59,202 nucleotides of DNA, taken from DATMGU01 sp035555315. Its GTDB lineage: Bacteria; Pseudomonadota; Alphaproteobacteria; ATCC43930; CGMCC-115725. The translations under genes and the position numbers were made by a program. This document shows, piece by piece, positions 35,833-44,285 of this stretch; within the stretch, counting starts at the first letter, position 1; every line of letters begins with the position of its first letter. The stretch spans positions 1-59,202 of the forward strand of contig DATMGU010000009.1 in assembly GCA_035555315.1 (NCBI GenBank), written 5' to 3'. The notes beneath the pieces are model-generated. The model had not been told where the DNA came from, ran no database searches, and saw nothing but the letters and a program-made list of their open reading frames with translations.

Positions 35833-36968
35833 AGCCCGTCGTGATCGCCGGCTATGCCCGGTCGCCGTTCCATTTCGCCCGCAAGGGCGAGCTTGCCCGG
35901 GTGCGGCCGGACGATCTGGCGGCCCAGGTCGTCGCCGGGCTGATCGAGCGCAGCAAGGTCGATCCGGCGGATCTGGAGGATCTGATCGTCGGCTGCGCCT
36001 TTCCGGAGGGCGAACAGGGCTTCAACGTCGCGCGCTTGATCGGCTTCCTCGCCCATCTGCCGATCACCGTCGCCGCCACCACCGTCAACCGGTTCTGCGG
36101 CTCGTCGATGCAGTCGATCCACATGGCAGCGGGCGCCATCCAGCTCGATGCCGGCGAGGTGTTCATCTGCGCCGGTGTGGAATCGATGAGCCGGGTGCCG
36201 ATGACCGGCTTCAACCCGATGCCGAACCCGCATTTGGCGGCGGAATTTCCGGCCGCCTATATGTCGATGGGCGAGACCGCCGAGAATGTCGCCAACCGCT
36301 ATCAGGTGAGCCGCGAGCAGCAGCAGGCGATGGCGGTCGAGAGCCATGCCAAGGCGGTGGCGGCCCAGGCCGCCGGCAAGTTCAAGGACGAGATCGTCGC
36401 GATCACCGGCCCGAAGACCGGCACCGTCTCCACTGATGGCTGCATCCGGCCGGACACCAGCCAGGAGACGCTGTCCGGGTTGAAGCCGGCCTTCGATGCC
36501 AATGGTACGGTAACCGCCGGCACCTCGTCGCCGCTGACCGACGGGGCCTCGGCGGTGCTGGTCTGCACCGAGGAGTATGCCAAGCGCCACGGCCTGGACA
36601 TCCTGGCACGGTTGAAGGCGATCGCCGTCGCCGGCTGCGATCCGGACGTCATGGGCATGGGGCCGGCGGTCGCCACCCGCAAGATCCTACGGCGGACCGG
36701 CCTCAGCATCGACGATATCGGCGTGGTCGAGATCAACGAGGCCTTCGCCTCCCAGGGGCTCGCCTGCATCCGCGAGCTGGGCATCGATCCGGACCGGGTC
36801 AATCTGGATGGCGGCGCGCTGGCGCTGGGCCATCCGCTGGGTGCCACCGGTGCCCGGATCACCGGCAAGGCGGCGTCCCTGCTGCGGCGGGAGGGCAAGC
36901 GCTACGCCCTCGCCACCCAATGCATCGGCGGCGGCCAAGGCATCGCCACCATTCTCGAAGCGGCCTGA
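35829..36968 (+). CDS. fadA: Acetyl-CoA acyltransferase (thiolase)
   Basis: This 379-residue thiolase makes the last cut of beta-oxidation, releasing acetyl-CoA from 3-ketoacyl-CoA. The acyl-binding Cys is in VNRFCGSSMQSI, the catalytic His in GHPLGATGAR, and the second Cys in QCIGGGQG. It lies between the MerR gene (4-bp overlap) and fadN (11-bp gap), giving the order fadA-fadN-fadE as in Bacillus fadNAE-like operons. Confidence 0.95.
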   Translation: MKPVVIAGYARSPFHFARKGELARVRPDDLAAQVVAGLIERSKVDPADLEDLIVGCAFPEGEQGFNVARLIGFLAHLPITVAATTVNRFCGSSMQSIHMAAGAIQLDAGEVFICAGVESMSRVPMTGFNPMPNPHLAAEFPAAYMSMGETAENVANRYQVSREQQQAMAVESHAKAVAAQAAGKFKDEIVAITGPKTGTVSTDGCIRPDTSQETLSGLKPAFDANGTVTAGTSSPLTDGASAVLVCTEEYAKRHGLDILARLKAIAVAGCDPDVMGMGPAVATRKILRRTGLSIDDIGVVEINEAFASQGLACIRELGIDPDRVNLDGGALALGHPLGATGARITGKAASLLRREGKRYALATQCIGGGQGIATILEAA

Positions 36969-36979
36969 GGATCCCCGCC

Positions 36980-39355
36980 ATGGCCGCGAATAAAAACACG
37001 AGGCAAGGCGCCGCACCGGCGACGATCCGCAAGGCCGCGGTGATCGGCGCCGGCGTGATGGGCGCCGGCATCGCCGCCCATATCGCCAATGCCGGCATAC
37101 CGGTCATCCTGCTGGACATCGTGCCGCCCCCGGGAAAGTCGGGTGCCCTCAACACCCCCAACCGCAGCGCGATCGCCGAAGGGGCGGTGCAAAAGCTGTT
37201 GAAGACCGAACCCGCCGCCTTCATGCACCCGAAGAACGCCGGGCTGGTCACCACCGGCAATCTTGAAGACGATCTCGGCCTGCTCGGCGATTGCGACTGG
37301 ATCGTCGAGGCGGTGCTGGAGGACCTGGCGGTCAAGCGCGCGCTCTACGCGAAGCTCGACGGCGTGCGCAAGCCGGGATCGATCGTCTCGTCCAACACCT
37401 CGACCATCCCGCTGGCGCTGCTGACCGAGGGACTGCCCAAGCGGTTCGCCGAGGATTTTCTGGTCACGCATTTCTTCAACCCGCCACGCTACATGCGCCT
37501 CCTGGAAATCGTCGTCGGCGCGGCGACGCGGCATGACGCGGTCGAGACCATGGCGGCGTTCTGCGAGCGGGTGCTGGGCAAGGGCGTCGTGCGGTGCAAC
37601 GACACGCCGGGCTTCATCGCCAACCGGATCGGCACGTTCTGGATCCAGAAGGGCACCAATGCGGCGATGGATCTGGGCCTGACGGTCGAGGAGGCCGACG
37701 CGGTCATGGGTCGGCCATTCGGCATCCCGAAGACCGGCATTTTCGGCTTGGTCGATCTGGTCGGGCTGGATCTGATGCCGCATGTGTCGCGCTCGCTGCA
37801 GGCGACGCTGGCGGCGACCGATGCCTATCAAGCAATCTTCCGGGCACCCGAGTTGTTCGCCCGGCTGATCACGGAGGGCTATACCGGCCGCAAAGGCAAG
37901 GGCGGCTTCTATCGACTCAACCGCGAGGCCGGCAAGCGCAAGGAGGCGATCGACCTTGTCACCGGCATCTATCGGCCCGTCGTGAAACCGGAACTCGCGA
38001 GCCTCGCCGAGGCGCGGCATGCCGGCCAGATGCTGGCCCATCCGGATAAGGGCGGCGCCTATGCCCGCCAGGTGATGGGCGAGACCCTCGCCTACGCGGC
38101 CTCGCTGGTGCCCGAGATCGCCGCCGATATCGTCAGCGTCGATCAGGCCATGAAGCTCGGCTATGCCTGGAAGCAGGGGCCGTTCGAACTGATCGACGCG
38201 ATCGGCGTCGACGCCTTCATCGCCGGCCTGGAGGCGGCCGGGGTACCGGTTCCGCCGTTACTGCGCGCCGCCGCCGGCCGGTCGTTCTATCGGATCGAAA
38301 GCGGGCGGCTGGAATACCTCACCACCGAAGGCAGCTACGCGCCGGTCGTCCGCGCGCCGGGCGTGTTGCTGCTCGAAGACGTGAAGCGGCGGTCGGAGCC
38401 GCTCGCCAAGAACGCCTCGGCCAGCCTGTGGGATATCGGCGACGGCATCGCCTGCCTGGAATTCCACAGCAAGATGAATTCGATCGACGACCAGATCATC
38501 GCCATGGTCGGTAAGGCGATCGGCATCGTCGGCAAAGGCATGAAGGGCCTGGTCGTCTATAATGAAGGCTCGAATTTCTCGGTCGGGGCGAATATCGGCT
38601 TGGCACTGTTCGCCGCCAATATCGCCCTATGGCCGAATGTCGAGGAAATGGTCGCCGCCGGGCAGAAGGCCTACAAGGCGCTGAAATACACGCCCTTCCC
38701 GGTCGTGGCGGCGCCCTCGGGCATGGCTCTGGGTGGCGGCTGCGAGATCTGCCTACATGCCGACGCGATCCAGGCCCATGCCGAGACCTATATCGGCCTG
38801 GTCGAGACCGGCGTCGGCCTGATCCCCGGTTGGGGCGGCTGCAAGGAGATGCTGCTGCGCGCGACTGCCAACCCAAAGCGCCCCAAAGGCCCGATGCCGC
38901 CGGTCGCCCAGGTATTCGAGACGGTCAGCGTCGCCAAGGTGGCGAAATCGGCGGCGGACGCCAAGGAGTTGCTGTTCCTGCGCCCGGATGACGGCATCAC
39001 CATGAACCGCGATCACCTGCTGGCCGACGCCAAGGCGAAGGCGCTCAGCCTCGCCGAGGGGTATCAGCCGCCGGAGCCGGTGGTGCTGCGCCTGCCCGGC
39101 CCGACCGCCGTGGCCGGCCTGAACCTGGCGGTCCACGACTATGTCAAGCAGGGCAAGGCAACCGCCCATGACAGCGTCGTCGCCGGCGAGCTGGCGGTGG
39201 TGCTGTCCGGCGGCGATACCGACATGCTGGACGAGCTGACCGAGGATCAGATCCTGGCGCTGGAGCGCGCCGCGTTCATGCGCCTCGTCAAGACCGGCGC
39301 CACACTCGCCCGGATCGAGCACACGCTCGAAACCGGCAAGCCGCTGCGGAACTGA
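36980..39355 (+). CDS. fadN: 3-hydroxyacyl-CoA dehydrogenase/enoyl-CoA hydratase, FadN-like
   Basis: This 791-residue bifunctional enzyme has an N-terminal NAD-binding hydroxyacyl-CoA dehydrogenase (AAVIGAGVMGAGIAAHIANA, then HFFNPPRYMRLLEI) and a C-terminal crotonase fold (NFSVGANIGLALF, then MALGGGCEICLHADAI). That domain order is the reverse of E. coli FadB and matches Bacillus FadN. The ATG at 36980 gives the normal N-terminus. It performs two central steps of fatty acid beta-oxidation. Confidence 0.94.
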   Translation: MAANKNTRQGAAPATIRKAAVIGAGVMGAGIAAHIANAGIPVILLDIVPPPGKSGALNTPNRSAIAEGAVQKLLKTEPAAFMHPKNAGLVTTGNLEDDLGLLGDCDWIVEAVLEDLAVKRALYAKLDGVRKPGSIVSSNTSTIPLALLTEGLPKRFAEDFLVTHFFNPPRYMRLLEIVVGAATRHDAVETMAAFCERVLGKGVVRCNDTPGFIANRIGTFWIQKGTNAAMDLGLTVEEADAVMGRPFGIPKTGIFGLVDLVGLDLMPHVSRSLQATLAATDAYQAIFRAPELFARLITEGYTGRKGKGGFYRLNREAGKRKEAIDLVTGIYRPVVKPELASLAEARHAGQMLAHPDKGGAYARQVMGETLAYAASLVPEIAADIVSVDQAMKLGYAWKQGPFELIDAIGVDAFIAGLEAAGVPVPPLLRAAAGRSFYRIESGRLEYLTTEGSYAPVVRAPGVLLLEDVKRRSEPLAKNASASLWDIGDGIACLEFHSKMNSIDDQIIAMVGKAIGIVGKGMKGLVVYNEGSNFSVGANIGLALFAANIALWPNVEEMVAAGQKAYKALKYTPFPVVAAPSGMALGGGCEICLHADAIQAHAETYIGLVETGVGLIPGWGGCKEMLLRATANPKRPKGPMPPVAQVFETVSVAKVAKSAADAKELLFLRPDDGITMNRDHLLADAKAKALSLAEGYQPPEPVVLRLPGPTAVAGLNLAVHDYVKQGKATAHDSVVAGELAVVLSGGDTDMLDELTEDQILALERAAFMRLVKTGATLARIEHTLETGKPLRN

Positions 39356-39368
39356 GAGGGATATCCGG

Positions 39369-41165
39369 ATGGCAACCTACAAGGCGCCGCTGCGCGAGTA
39401 CCGCTTCGTGCTGACCGAGTTGCTCGACGTGGCGGAAGTGTCGACATATCCAGGCTACGAGGATGCGACACCGGAGATCTTCGACGCGGTGCTGACCGAG
39501 GCCGGCAAGTTCTGCGAGGAGGTGCTGTTCCCGATCAACCGTGGTGGCGACGAGGAAGGCTGCCGCTTCGAGAACGGCGTCGTGCATACGCCCGCGGGCT
39601 TCAAGCAGGCCTATGACGCCTTCCGCGAGGGCGGCTGGACCTCCCTCGGCGCCGATCCCGCCTTTGGCGGCCAGGGCCTGCCGCAGGTCCTGAACTTTCT
39701 GGTCGAGGAAATGATCTGCTCGGCCAATATGTCGTTCGGCATGTATCCGGGCCTGAGCGGCGGCGCCTATAACGCCCTCTACCTCCATGGCAGCGACGCG
39801 CTGAAGCAGCGGTTCCTGCCCAAGCTGGTCGAAGGCGTCTGGTCGGGGACCATGAACCTGACCGAGCCGCATTGCGGCACCGATCTCGGCCTGATCCGCA
39901 CCCGGGCGGAACCCGCGGAGGATGGCAGCTACAAGATCACCGGAACCAAGATCTTCATCTCGGCCGGCGAGCACGACCTGACCGAGAACATCGTGCATCT
40001 GGTGCTGGCGAAGCTGCCCGACGCGCCGGCGGGCACGCGCGGCATCAGCCTGTTCGTCGTGCCGAAGCTGCTGGACGACGCTGATGGCGCACCGAGGCTG
40101 CGCAACGGCGTCACCTGCGGCTCGATCGAGCACAAGATGGGCATCAAGGCATCGGCGACCTGCGTCATGCATTTCGACGGGGCCGTGGGCTGGCTGGTCG
40201 GCGAGGCGCATAAGGGCATGCGGGCGATGTTCACCATGATGAACACCGCCCGGCTGGGCGTCGGCATCCAGGGGCTGGGCATCGCCGAGACCGCCTACCA
40301 GAGCGCGCGGGCCTATGCCACGGATCGGACCCAGGGCCGCGCCCTCGGCGGTGCCAAATACCCGGACAAGCCGGCCGATCCGATCATCGTGCATCCCGAT
40401 GTACGGCGCATGCTGTTGACGATGCGCGCCTATAACGAAGGCGGCCGGGCGCTGGCCGCCTGGGTCGGCCTGACCATCGACAAAGCCCTTCGGCATCCGG
40501 ACCCGGCGGAGCGGGAGGCCGCGGACGAACTGGTCCAGCTGATGACGCCGATCATCAAGGCGTTCCTGACCGATACCGGGTTCGATACCGCCAATCTGGG
40601 CGTCCAGGTGCTGGGCGGCCACGGCTATATCCGCGAATGGGGCATGGAGCAGCTGGTCCGCGACGCCCGTATCGCGCAGATCTATGAAGGCACCAACGGC
40701 ATCCAGGCGCTCGACCTGGTCGGCCGCAAGCTGCCCTTGCATGTGGGCCGGCTGCTGCGCCGGTTCTTTCACCCGGTCGACGCCTATATCCAGGCCAATC
40801 AGGCGAAGCCCGAACTGCAGGAATTCATCCTGCCGCTCGCCCGGGCATTCGCCAAGCTGCAGCAGGCGACCGGCTTCATCGCGCAGAAGGGCCTGAAGGA
40901 TCCGAACGAAGCGGGTGCCGCCGCCAGCGATTATCTGCGGCTGTTCGCGCTTACCGCCGTCGCCTACCTGTGGGCGCGCATGGCCGAAGTCTCGCTGCCG
41001 AAACTCGCGGACGGATCGGGCGATCAAGACATCGATTTCTACAAGGCGAAACTCGCGACCGCCCGTTTCTATATGGCCCGGCTACTGCCGCAGACCTCAT
41101 CGCTGCTGACCGTCATCATGGCCGGGGCGGCGCCGATCATGGATCTGGAAGACGCGCTGGTTTAG
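39369..41165 (+). CDS. fadE: Acyl-CoA dehydrogenase, FadE type with C-terminal extension
   Basis: This 598-residue flavoenzyme does the first oxidation of beta-oxidation. It has LTEPHCGTDLGLIRTRAE, KITGTKIFISAGEHD, ARLGVGIQGLGIAE, QVLGGHGYIREWGMEQL and IYEGTNGIQALDLVGRK. The extra C-terminal helical domain (from about residue 470) is typical of the 590-600-residue FadE group. It is 13 bp after fadN and 9 bp before an enoyl-CoA hydratase, so the genes form one operon. Confidence 0.95.
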   Translation: MATYKAPLREYRFVLTELLDVAEVSTYPGYEDATPEIFDAVLTEAGKFCEEVLFPINRGGDEEGCRFENGVVHTPAGFKQAYDAFREGGWTSLGADPAFGGQGLPQVLNFLVEEMICSANMSFGMYPGLSGGAYNALYLHGSDALKQRFLPKLVEGVWSGTMNLTEPHCGTDLGLIRTRAEPAEDGSYKITGTKIFISAGEHDLTENIVHLVLAKLPDAPAGTRGISLFVVPKLLDDADGAPRLRNGVTCGSIEHKMGIKASATCVMHFDGAVGWLVGEAHKGMRAMFTMMNTARLGVGIQGLGIAETAYQSARAYATDRTQGRALGGAKYPDKPADPIIVHPDVRRMLLTMRAYNEGGRALAAWVGLTIDKALRHPDPAEREAADELVQLMTPIIKAFLTDTGFDTANLGVQVLGGHGYIREWGMEQLVRDARIAQIYEGTNGIQALDLVGRKLPLHVGRLLRRFFHPVDAYIQANQAKPELQEFILPLARAFAKLQQATGFIAQKGLKDPNEAGAAASDYLRLFALTAVAYLWARMAEVSLPKLADGSGDQDIDFYKAKLATARFYMARLLPQTSSLLTVIMAGAAPIMDLEDALV

Positions 41166-41174
41166 GAGGCCGCC

Positions 41175-41969
41175 ATGGATGACGTGATTACCCGGATCGA
41201 CGGCGCGGTCGCCACGATCACGCTGAACCGGCCGGCGGCGCTGAACACCCTCAACGCCGCCTTGCGCGATGGATTGGTCCAGGCGCTCACCGACGTCGAA
41301 AACGACGCCGCGATCCGCGTCGTCGTGCTGACCGGTGCCGGCGGCCACTTCATGGCCGGCGGCGATATCCGCAGCTTCGCCGAGCAGATGGACTTGCCGG
41401 CGGGGGAGCGGCGCGATCATTTCGAGGACCGTATCCAGCACGTCCATCCCATCATCATCCGGATGCGCCGCATGCCGAAGCCGATCGTCGCCAGCGTGCG
41501 CGGCGCCGTCGCGGGCTTCGGCATGAGCCTGCTGATGGGCTGCGACCTGGCGGTGGCGGCGGAGGATAGCCTGTTCACCCTCGCCTATTGCCATCTGGGC
41601 ACGACCCCCGATGGGGGAGCGACCTGGTTCCTGCCCCGCATGGTCGGCATGAAGCGCGCCATGGAGATCGCCCTGCTAGGCGACCGGTTCGACGCCGCCA
41701 CCGCCGAGCGGCTGGGCCTGGTCAACCGGGTCGTGCCCACGGCCGAGTTGGAGACGGCGACGACCGCTTTGGCTGAGCGCCTCGCAAAGGGGCCAGCGCT
41801 GGCCTATGCCGGCACCAAACGACTGCTGCAAGCCGCCTCCACCCGCTCGCTGGAAGCGCAGTTGCAGGCGGAGGCCGAGAGCTTCAGCGCCTGCGCCGCG
41901 AGTGAAGATTTCAAGGAAGGCGTCACCGCGTTCCTCGCCAAGCGCGCGCCGACGTTCACCGGCCATTGA
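41175..41969 (+). CDS. Enoyl-CoA hydratase/isomerase family protein
   Basis: This 264-residue crotonase-fold protein shows LTGAGGHFMAGGDIRSFAEQ, the oxyanion-hole loop RGAVAGFGMSLLMGCDLAVA and FTLAYCHLGTTPDGG. One catalytic Glu is not at the usual place in the CHLGTTPDGG loop, so isomerase or hydratase activity is uncertain. It closes the beta-oxidation operon, where it could handle unsaturated or branched intermediates. Confidence 0.9.
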   Translation: MDDVITRIDGAVATITLNRPAALNTLNAALRDGLVQALTDVENDAAIRVVVLTGAGGHFMAGGDIRSFAEQMDLPAGERRDHFEDRIQHVHPIIIRMRRMPKPIVASVRGAVAGFGMSLLMGCDLAVAAEDSLFTLAYCHLGTTPDGGATWFLPRMVGMKRAMEIALLGDRFDAATAERLGLVNRVVPTAELETATTALAERLAKGPALAYAGTKRLLQAASTRSLEAQLQAEAESFSACAASEDFKEGVTAFLAKRAPTFTGH

Positions 41970-42100
41970 TCGATCAGGCTGCCATCCGGGAACCCGGGTC
42001 GCAGCCGGGCGTTGCTTCACTGACGCGCCCGGCGGTGGATCGGACACTTTTTTCAGCAAATTTACCTGTCCGGTCGGCATCCGGCGTGAGGGAGAACAGC

Positions 42101-42529
42101 ATGCCAGATGATTGTGCTCAAGACGCGCCGAAGCCGTCGGGGAGCCTGCTCGACGAGGTGCGTTCCGTCGCGGTGCAGCTGATCGAAGAACAGAAGAACC
42201 GCGCCGCGGAAGTCGTCCATGTGCTGGCGGATGCCCTGCGGCAGACCGGCGACACGATGGGAGAGCGTGACGACAAGCTGGTCGCCCATTATGCCAACCG
42301 CGCGGCGGAGGGCGTCGAGCATTTGTCCCAGGCGGTGCGCACCAAGACGTTGAGCGGCCTGGCGGAGGACACGGCCGAGTTCGCCCGCCGCCAACCGAAA
42401 CTGTTTGTCGTCAGCGCCGCCGCGGTCGGCTTTCTGCTCGGCCAGCTCATCCATGGTGGCGGCAAGGACGGCGGCGCTGCCGAAGGTCCGCGCAAACCGG
42501 CCGATCTGATCGTCGGACGGGATATCTGA
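42101..42529 (+). CDS. Hypothetical protein with one C-terminal membrane segment
   Basis: This 142-residue protein begins at the ATG at 42101 (GGAG upstream). A long amphipathic helix (SLLDEVRSVAVQLIEEQKNR) is followed by QPKLFVVSAAAVGFLLGQLI, one hydrophobic segment. It lies 2 bp before the next gene, with which it forms a three-gene set including a holin-X-like protein and a DUF3618 protein. The set looks like envelope- or stress-associated proteins; I do not recognise a more exact family. Confidence 0.7.
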   Translation: MPDDCAQDAPKPSGSLLDEVRSVAVQLIEEQKNRAAEVVHVLADALRQTGDTMGERDDKLVAHYANRAAEGVEHLSQAVRTKTLSGLAEDTAEFARRQPKLFVVSAAAVGFLLGQLIHGGGKDGGAAEGPRKPADLIVGRDI

Positions 42530-42531
42530 CG

Positions 42532-42942
42532 ATGGCGACCGAAGGAGGTCGTGACGGCGACCCCGGTCAGCGGAATACCGGCGGGTTGTTCGGCGACCTA
42601 TCCGGCCAGGTGGCCCTATTGCTCCGGCAGGAGCTGGCCCTTCTCAAGGCGGAGCTGACCGAGAAGCTGGGTCTGCTGGGAATCGGCATCGCGCTAGTGG
42701 CATGCGGCGGCCTGCTCGCCGGTGTCGGCATGCTCTATCTGCTGCTATCCGCCATGTTCGGGTTGGCGCTCGTGCTGCCGCTCTGGGCCGCGGCCTTGGC
42801 CGTCGGCCTCGCCGTGATCCTGGTCGGGGCGATCCTCGGCTATATCGGCGCACGCTACCTCAAAACCAACCATCTGGTGCCGGATCGGACGCTGCGCAGC
42901 CTGCGCGCCGATGCCGAATGGCTGCGCGGCCGGATACGATGA
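42532..42942 (+). CDS. Phage holin superfamily III (Holin-X)-type membrane protein
   Basis: This 136-residue protein has two closely spaced hydrophobic segments (LGIGIALVACGGLLAGVGML and LWAAALAVGLAVILVGAILG) after an amphipathic start (VALLLRQELALLKAELTEKL), the Holin-X pattern. Despite the name, such proteins in chromosomal clusters with DUF3618 are not phage genes but envelope-related. It overlaps the next gene by 4 bp. Confidence 0.82.
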   Translation: MATEGGRDGDPGQRNTGGLFGDLSGQVALLLRQELALLKAELTEKLGLLGIGIALVACGGLLAGVGMLYLLLSAMFGLALVLPLWAAALAVGLAVILVGAILGYIGARYLKTNHLVPDRTLRSLRADAEWLRGRIR

Positions 42943-43547
42943 CGACCCCACCCGCCGACCGGAACCCGGACGGTACGCCACGCCACGCCGCCGATATCGA
43001 GGCCGACATCGCCCGGACCCGCGACGAGATCGGCCGGACGCTGGATGCGTTGAAGCGACACTTGGCGCCACGGCATCTCATGGAACAAGGGTTGAATAGG
43101 GTGTGGGATGGCTTGGGAGCGCAGACGGCGCGGATCGTCGAGGCGACCGGCGACACGATCCGCCAGCACCCGGGGAAACTGAGCCTGGCGAGCGCCGCGC
43201 TCGGCGGTCTGTTCTGGTGGGGGATCGGGCGGGACCGGCCGCCGGCTGCGGATGAGCCGAGGCCCGACGCGCCTGCGAAACCCGGTACCGGCAACCGGCT
43301 GGCCGACCTCATGGCGGATCATCCCTTGGCGGTTGGCGGTGCCGCGCTGGCCGCCGGCATCCTGTTGGCGATGACCCTGCCCACGACCGGTGCCGCCGCC
43401 GAGACGATCGGCGATAGTGACGAGGCGCAGGACCCGACCGACCGCGCCCAGCGCATGGCGACCGCCGCGACCGAGGATATCGGCCTCGACCCTACACCGA
43501 CATCAGCCGTCCCGGAGTCGGCCCGAAGGGCCGCACCGGCGGGTTGA
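42939..43547 (+). CDS. DUF3618 family protein
   Basis: This 202-residue protein begins with the DUF3618 motif ADIEADIARTRDEIGRTLDA followed by LKRHLAPRHLMEQGL, then two hydrophobic stretches (LSLASAALGGLFWWGIGR and LAVGGAALAAGILLAMTLP). Function is unknown. The ATG at 42939 overlaps the upstream stop as ATGA. Its last 45 bp overlap the tail of the YafQ-type gene on the other strand. Confidence 0.85.
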   Translation: MTTPPADRNPDGTPRHAADIEADIARTRDEIGRTLDALKRHLAPRHLMEQGLNRVWDGLGAQTARIVEATGDTIRQHPGKLSLASAALGGLFWWGIGRDRPPAADEPRPDAPAKPGTGNRLADLMADHPLAVGGAALAAGILLAMTLPTTGAAAETIGDSDEAQDPTDRAQRMATAATEDIGLDPTPTSAVPESARRAAPAG

Positions 43548-43838
43548 TGCGTGAATTATTAAGCCTAACTCACTGTGCGACCCGAGGCGAACAAGCTGCA
43601 AAACGGCGGCGTCGGGCCTCCTGTAGATCAGAACCAAATCAGGTTTGATGTGACAATCCCGATGATCCTTCCATTCCCCGGTTAGCGCGTGGTCGCGATG
43701 CTTCTCGGCGAGAGGCTTGTCATTCGCGAGAGCGGTGACGATCGCGATGAAATCGTCAGCCAAGGCCGCCCTGTGTAGTCCCTTCGCCTCACGCTTGAAG
43801 TCCTTCTTGAATTGGGTGGTACGCTCAATCCTCCGCAT
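43503..43838 (-). CDS. YafQ-type RelE-family toxin
   Basis: This 111-residue toxin has the YafQ pattern: RTTQFKKDFKREAKGLHRAA, then KHRDHALTGEWKDHRDCHIK and LVLIYRRPDAAVLQLVRLGS, then HSELG. YafQ proteins cut mRNA on the ribosome. About 20 extra residues follow the usual end (SELGL), overlapping the DUF3618 gene. It overlaps its antitoxin by 14 bp. Confidence 0.9.
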   Translation of the reverse strand: MRRIERTTQFKKDFKREAKGLHRAALADDFIAIVTALANDKPLAEKHRDHALTGEWKDHRDCHIKPDLVLIYRRPDAAVLQLVRLGSHSELGLIIHASTRRCGPSGRLRDG

Positions 43839-44088
43839 GAAGGTCGTTCATGAGGGCCTCCACGTTATCGAAGGCGGCCAAGCCGCCCCGACGGGCCTCC
43901 TTCATGGCAGCGACAGTGTCGGCATTCGGAATCAGCGGATCGAACGGCAAAGCCTTCTCCCGGGCGACACGAGTCAGCAGGAGGCGGAAAGCGTCCGACA
44001 CCGTAAGTCCCATCGCGCCGAGCACGGCAGCGGCTTCCTCTTTGATGTGCGGGTCGATCCGCGCCCTTACGACATCATTCACGGCCAT
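43825..44088 (-). CDS. RelB/DinJ-type antitoxin
   Basis: This 87-residue antitoxin has a ribbon-helix-helix start (NDVVRARIDPHIKEEAAAVL, then GLTVSDAFRLLLTRVAREKA) and a C-terminal toxin-binding tail (AAMKEARRGGLAAFDNVEAL). The ATG at 44088 follows the family; an upstream in-frame start is less likely. The palindrome at 44108-44120 is its probable operator. Confidence 0.9.
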   Translation of the reverse strand: MAVNDVVRARIDPHIKEEAAAVLGAMGLTVSDAFRLLLTRVAREKALPFDPLIPNADTVAAMKEARRGGLAAFDNVEALMNDLHAED

Positions 44089-44107
44089 GATCAAGCCTCC
44101 TATCTGG

Positions 44108-44120
44108 GCCACAATGTGGC
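44108..44120. promoter_or_regulatory. Operator of the DinJ/YafQ-like module
   Basis: GCCACA-A-TGTGGC is a perfect 13-bp palindrome 20 bp before the antitoxin start, the expected place for autoregulation. Confidence 0.6.
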
Positions 44121-44262
44121 TCAACAAGCGGGTTTTGGAAAGGCACTAAAATGCGACAAGGCCGCGCCTCTGGGGAAAGCCGCCGAGGTTTTCCGTCTTC
44201 CCAAAGCGTGGGTTTCTGCCAAGCTGAGCCATGCCTAGGATCCAACAGTCGGAACACGGCTG

Positions 44263-44285
44263 CACGCTAGCCGCCGCCTAGCGTG
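44263..44285. promoter_or_regulatory. Inverted repeat overlapping the start of the phospholipase-D-type gene
   Basis: CACGCTAG-N7-CTAGCGTG ends at the upstream GTG codon (44283-44285), just before the ATG. In RNA it could hide the start; in DNA it could be an operator. Neither is shown by sequence alone. Confidence 0.4.

Noticed and set aside
42532..42942. Prophage call from the holin-like gene
   Set aside because: No other phage genes are near; Holin-X with DUF3618 is a common chromosomal pairing.
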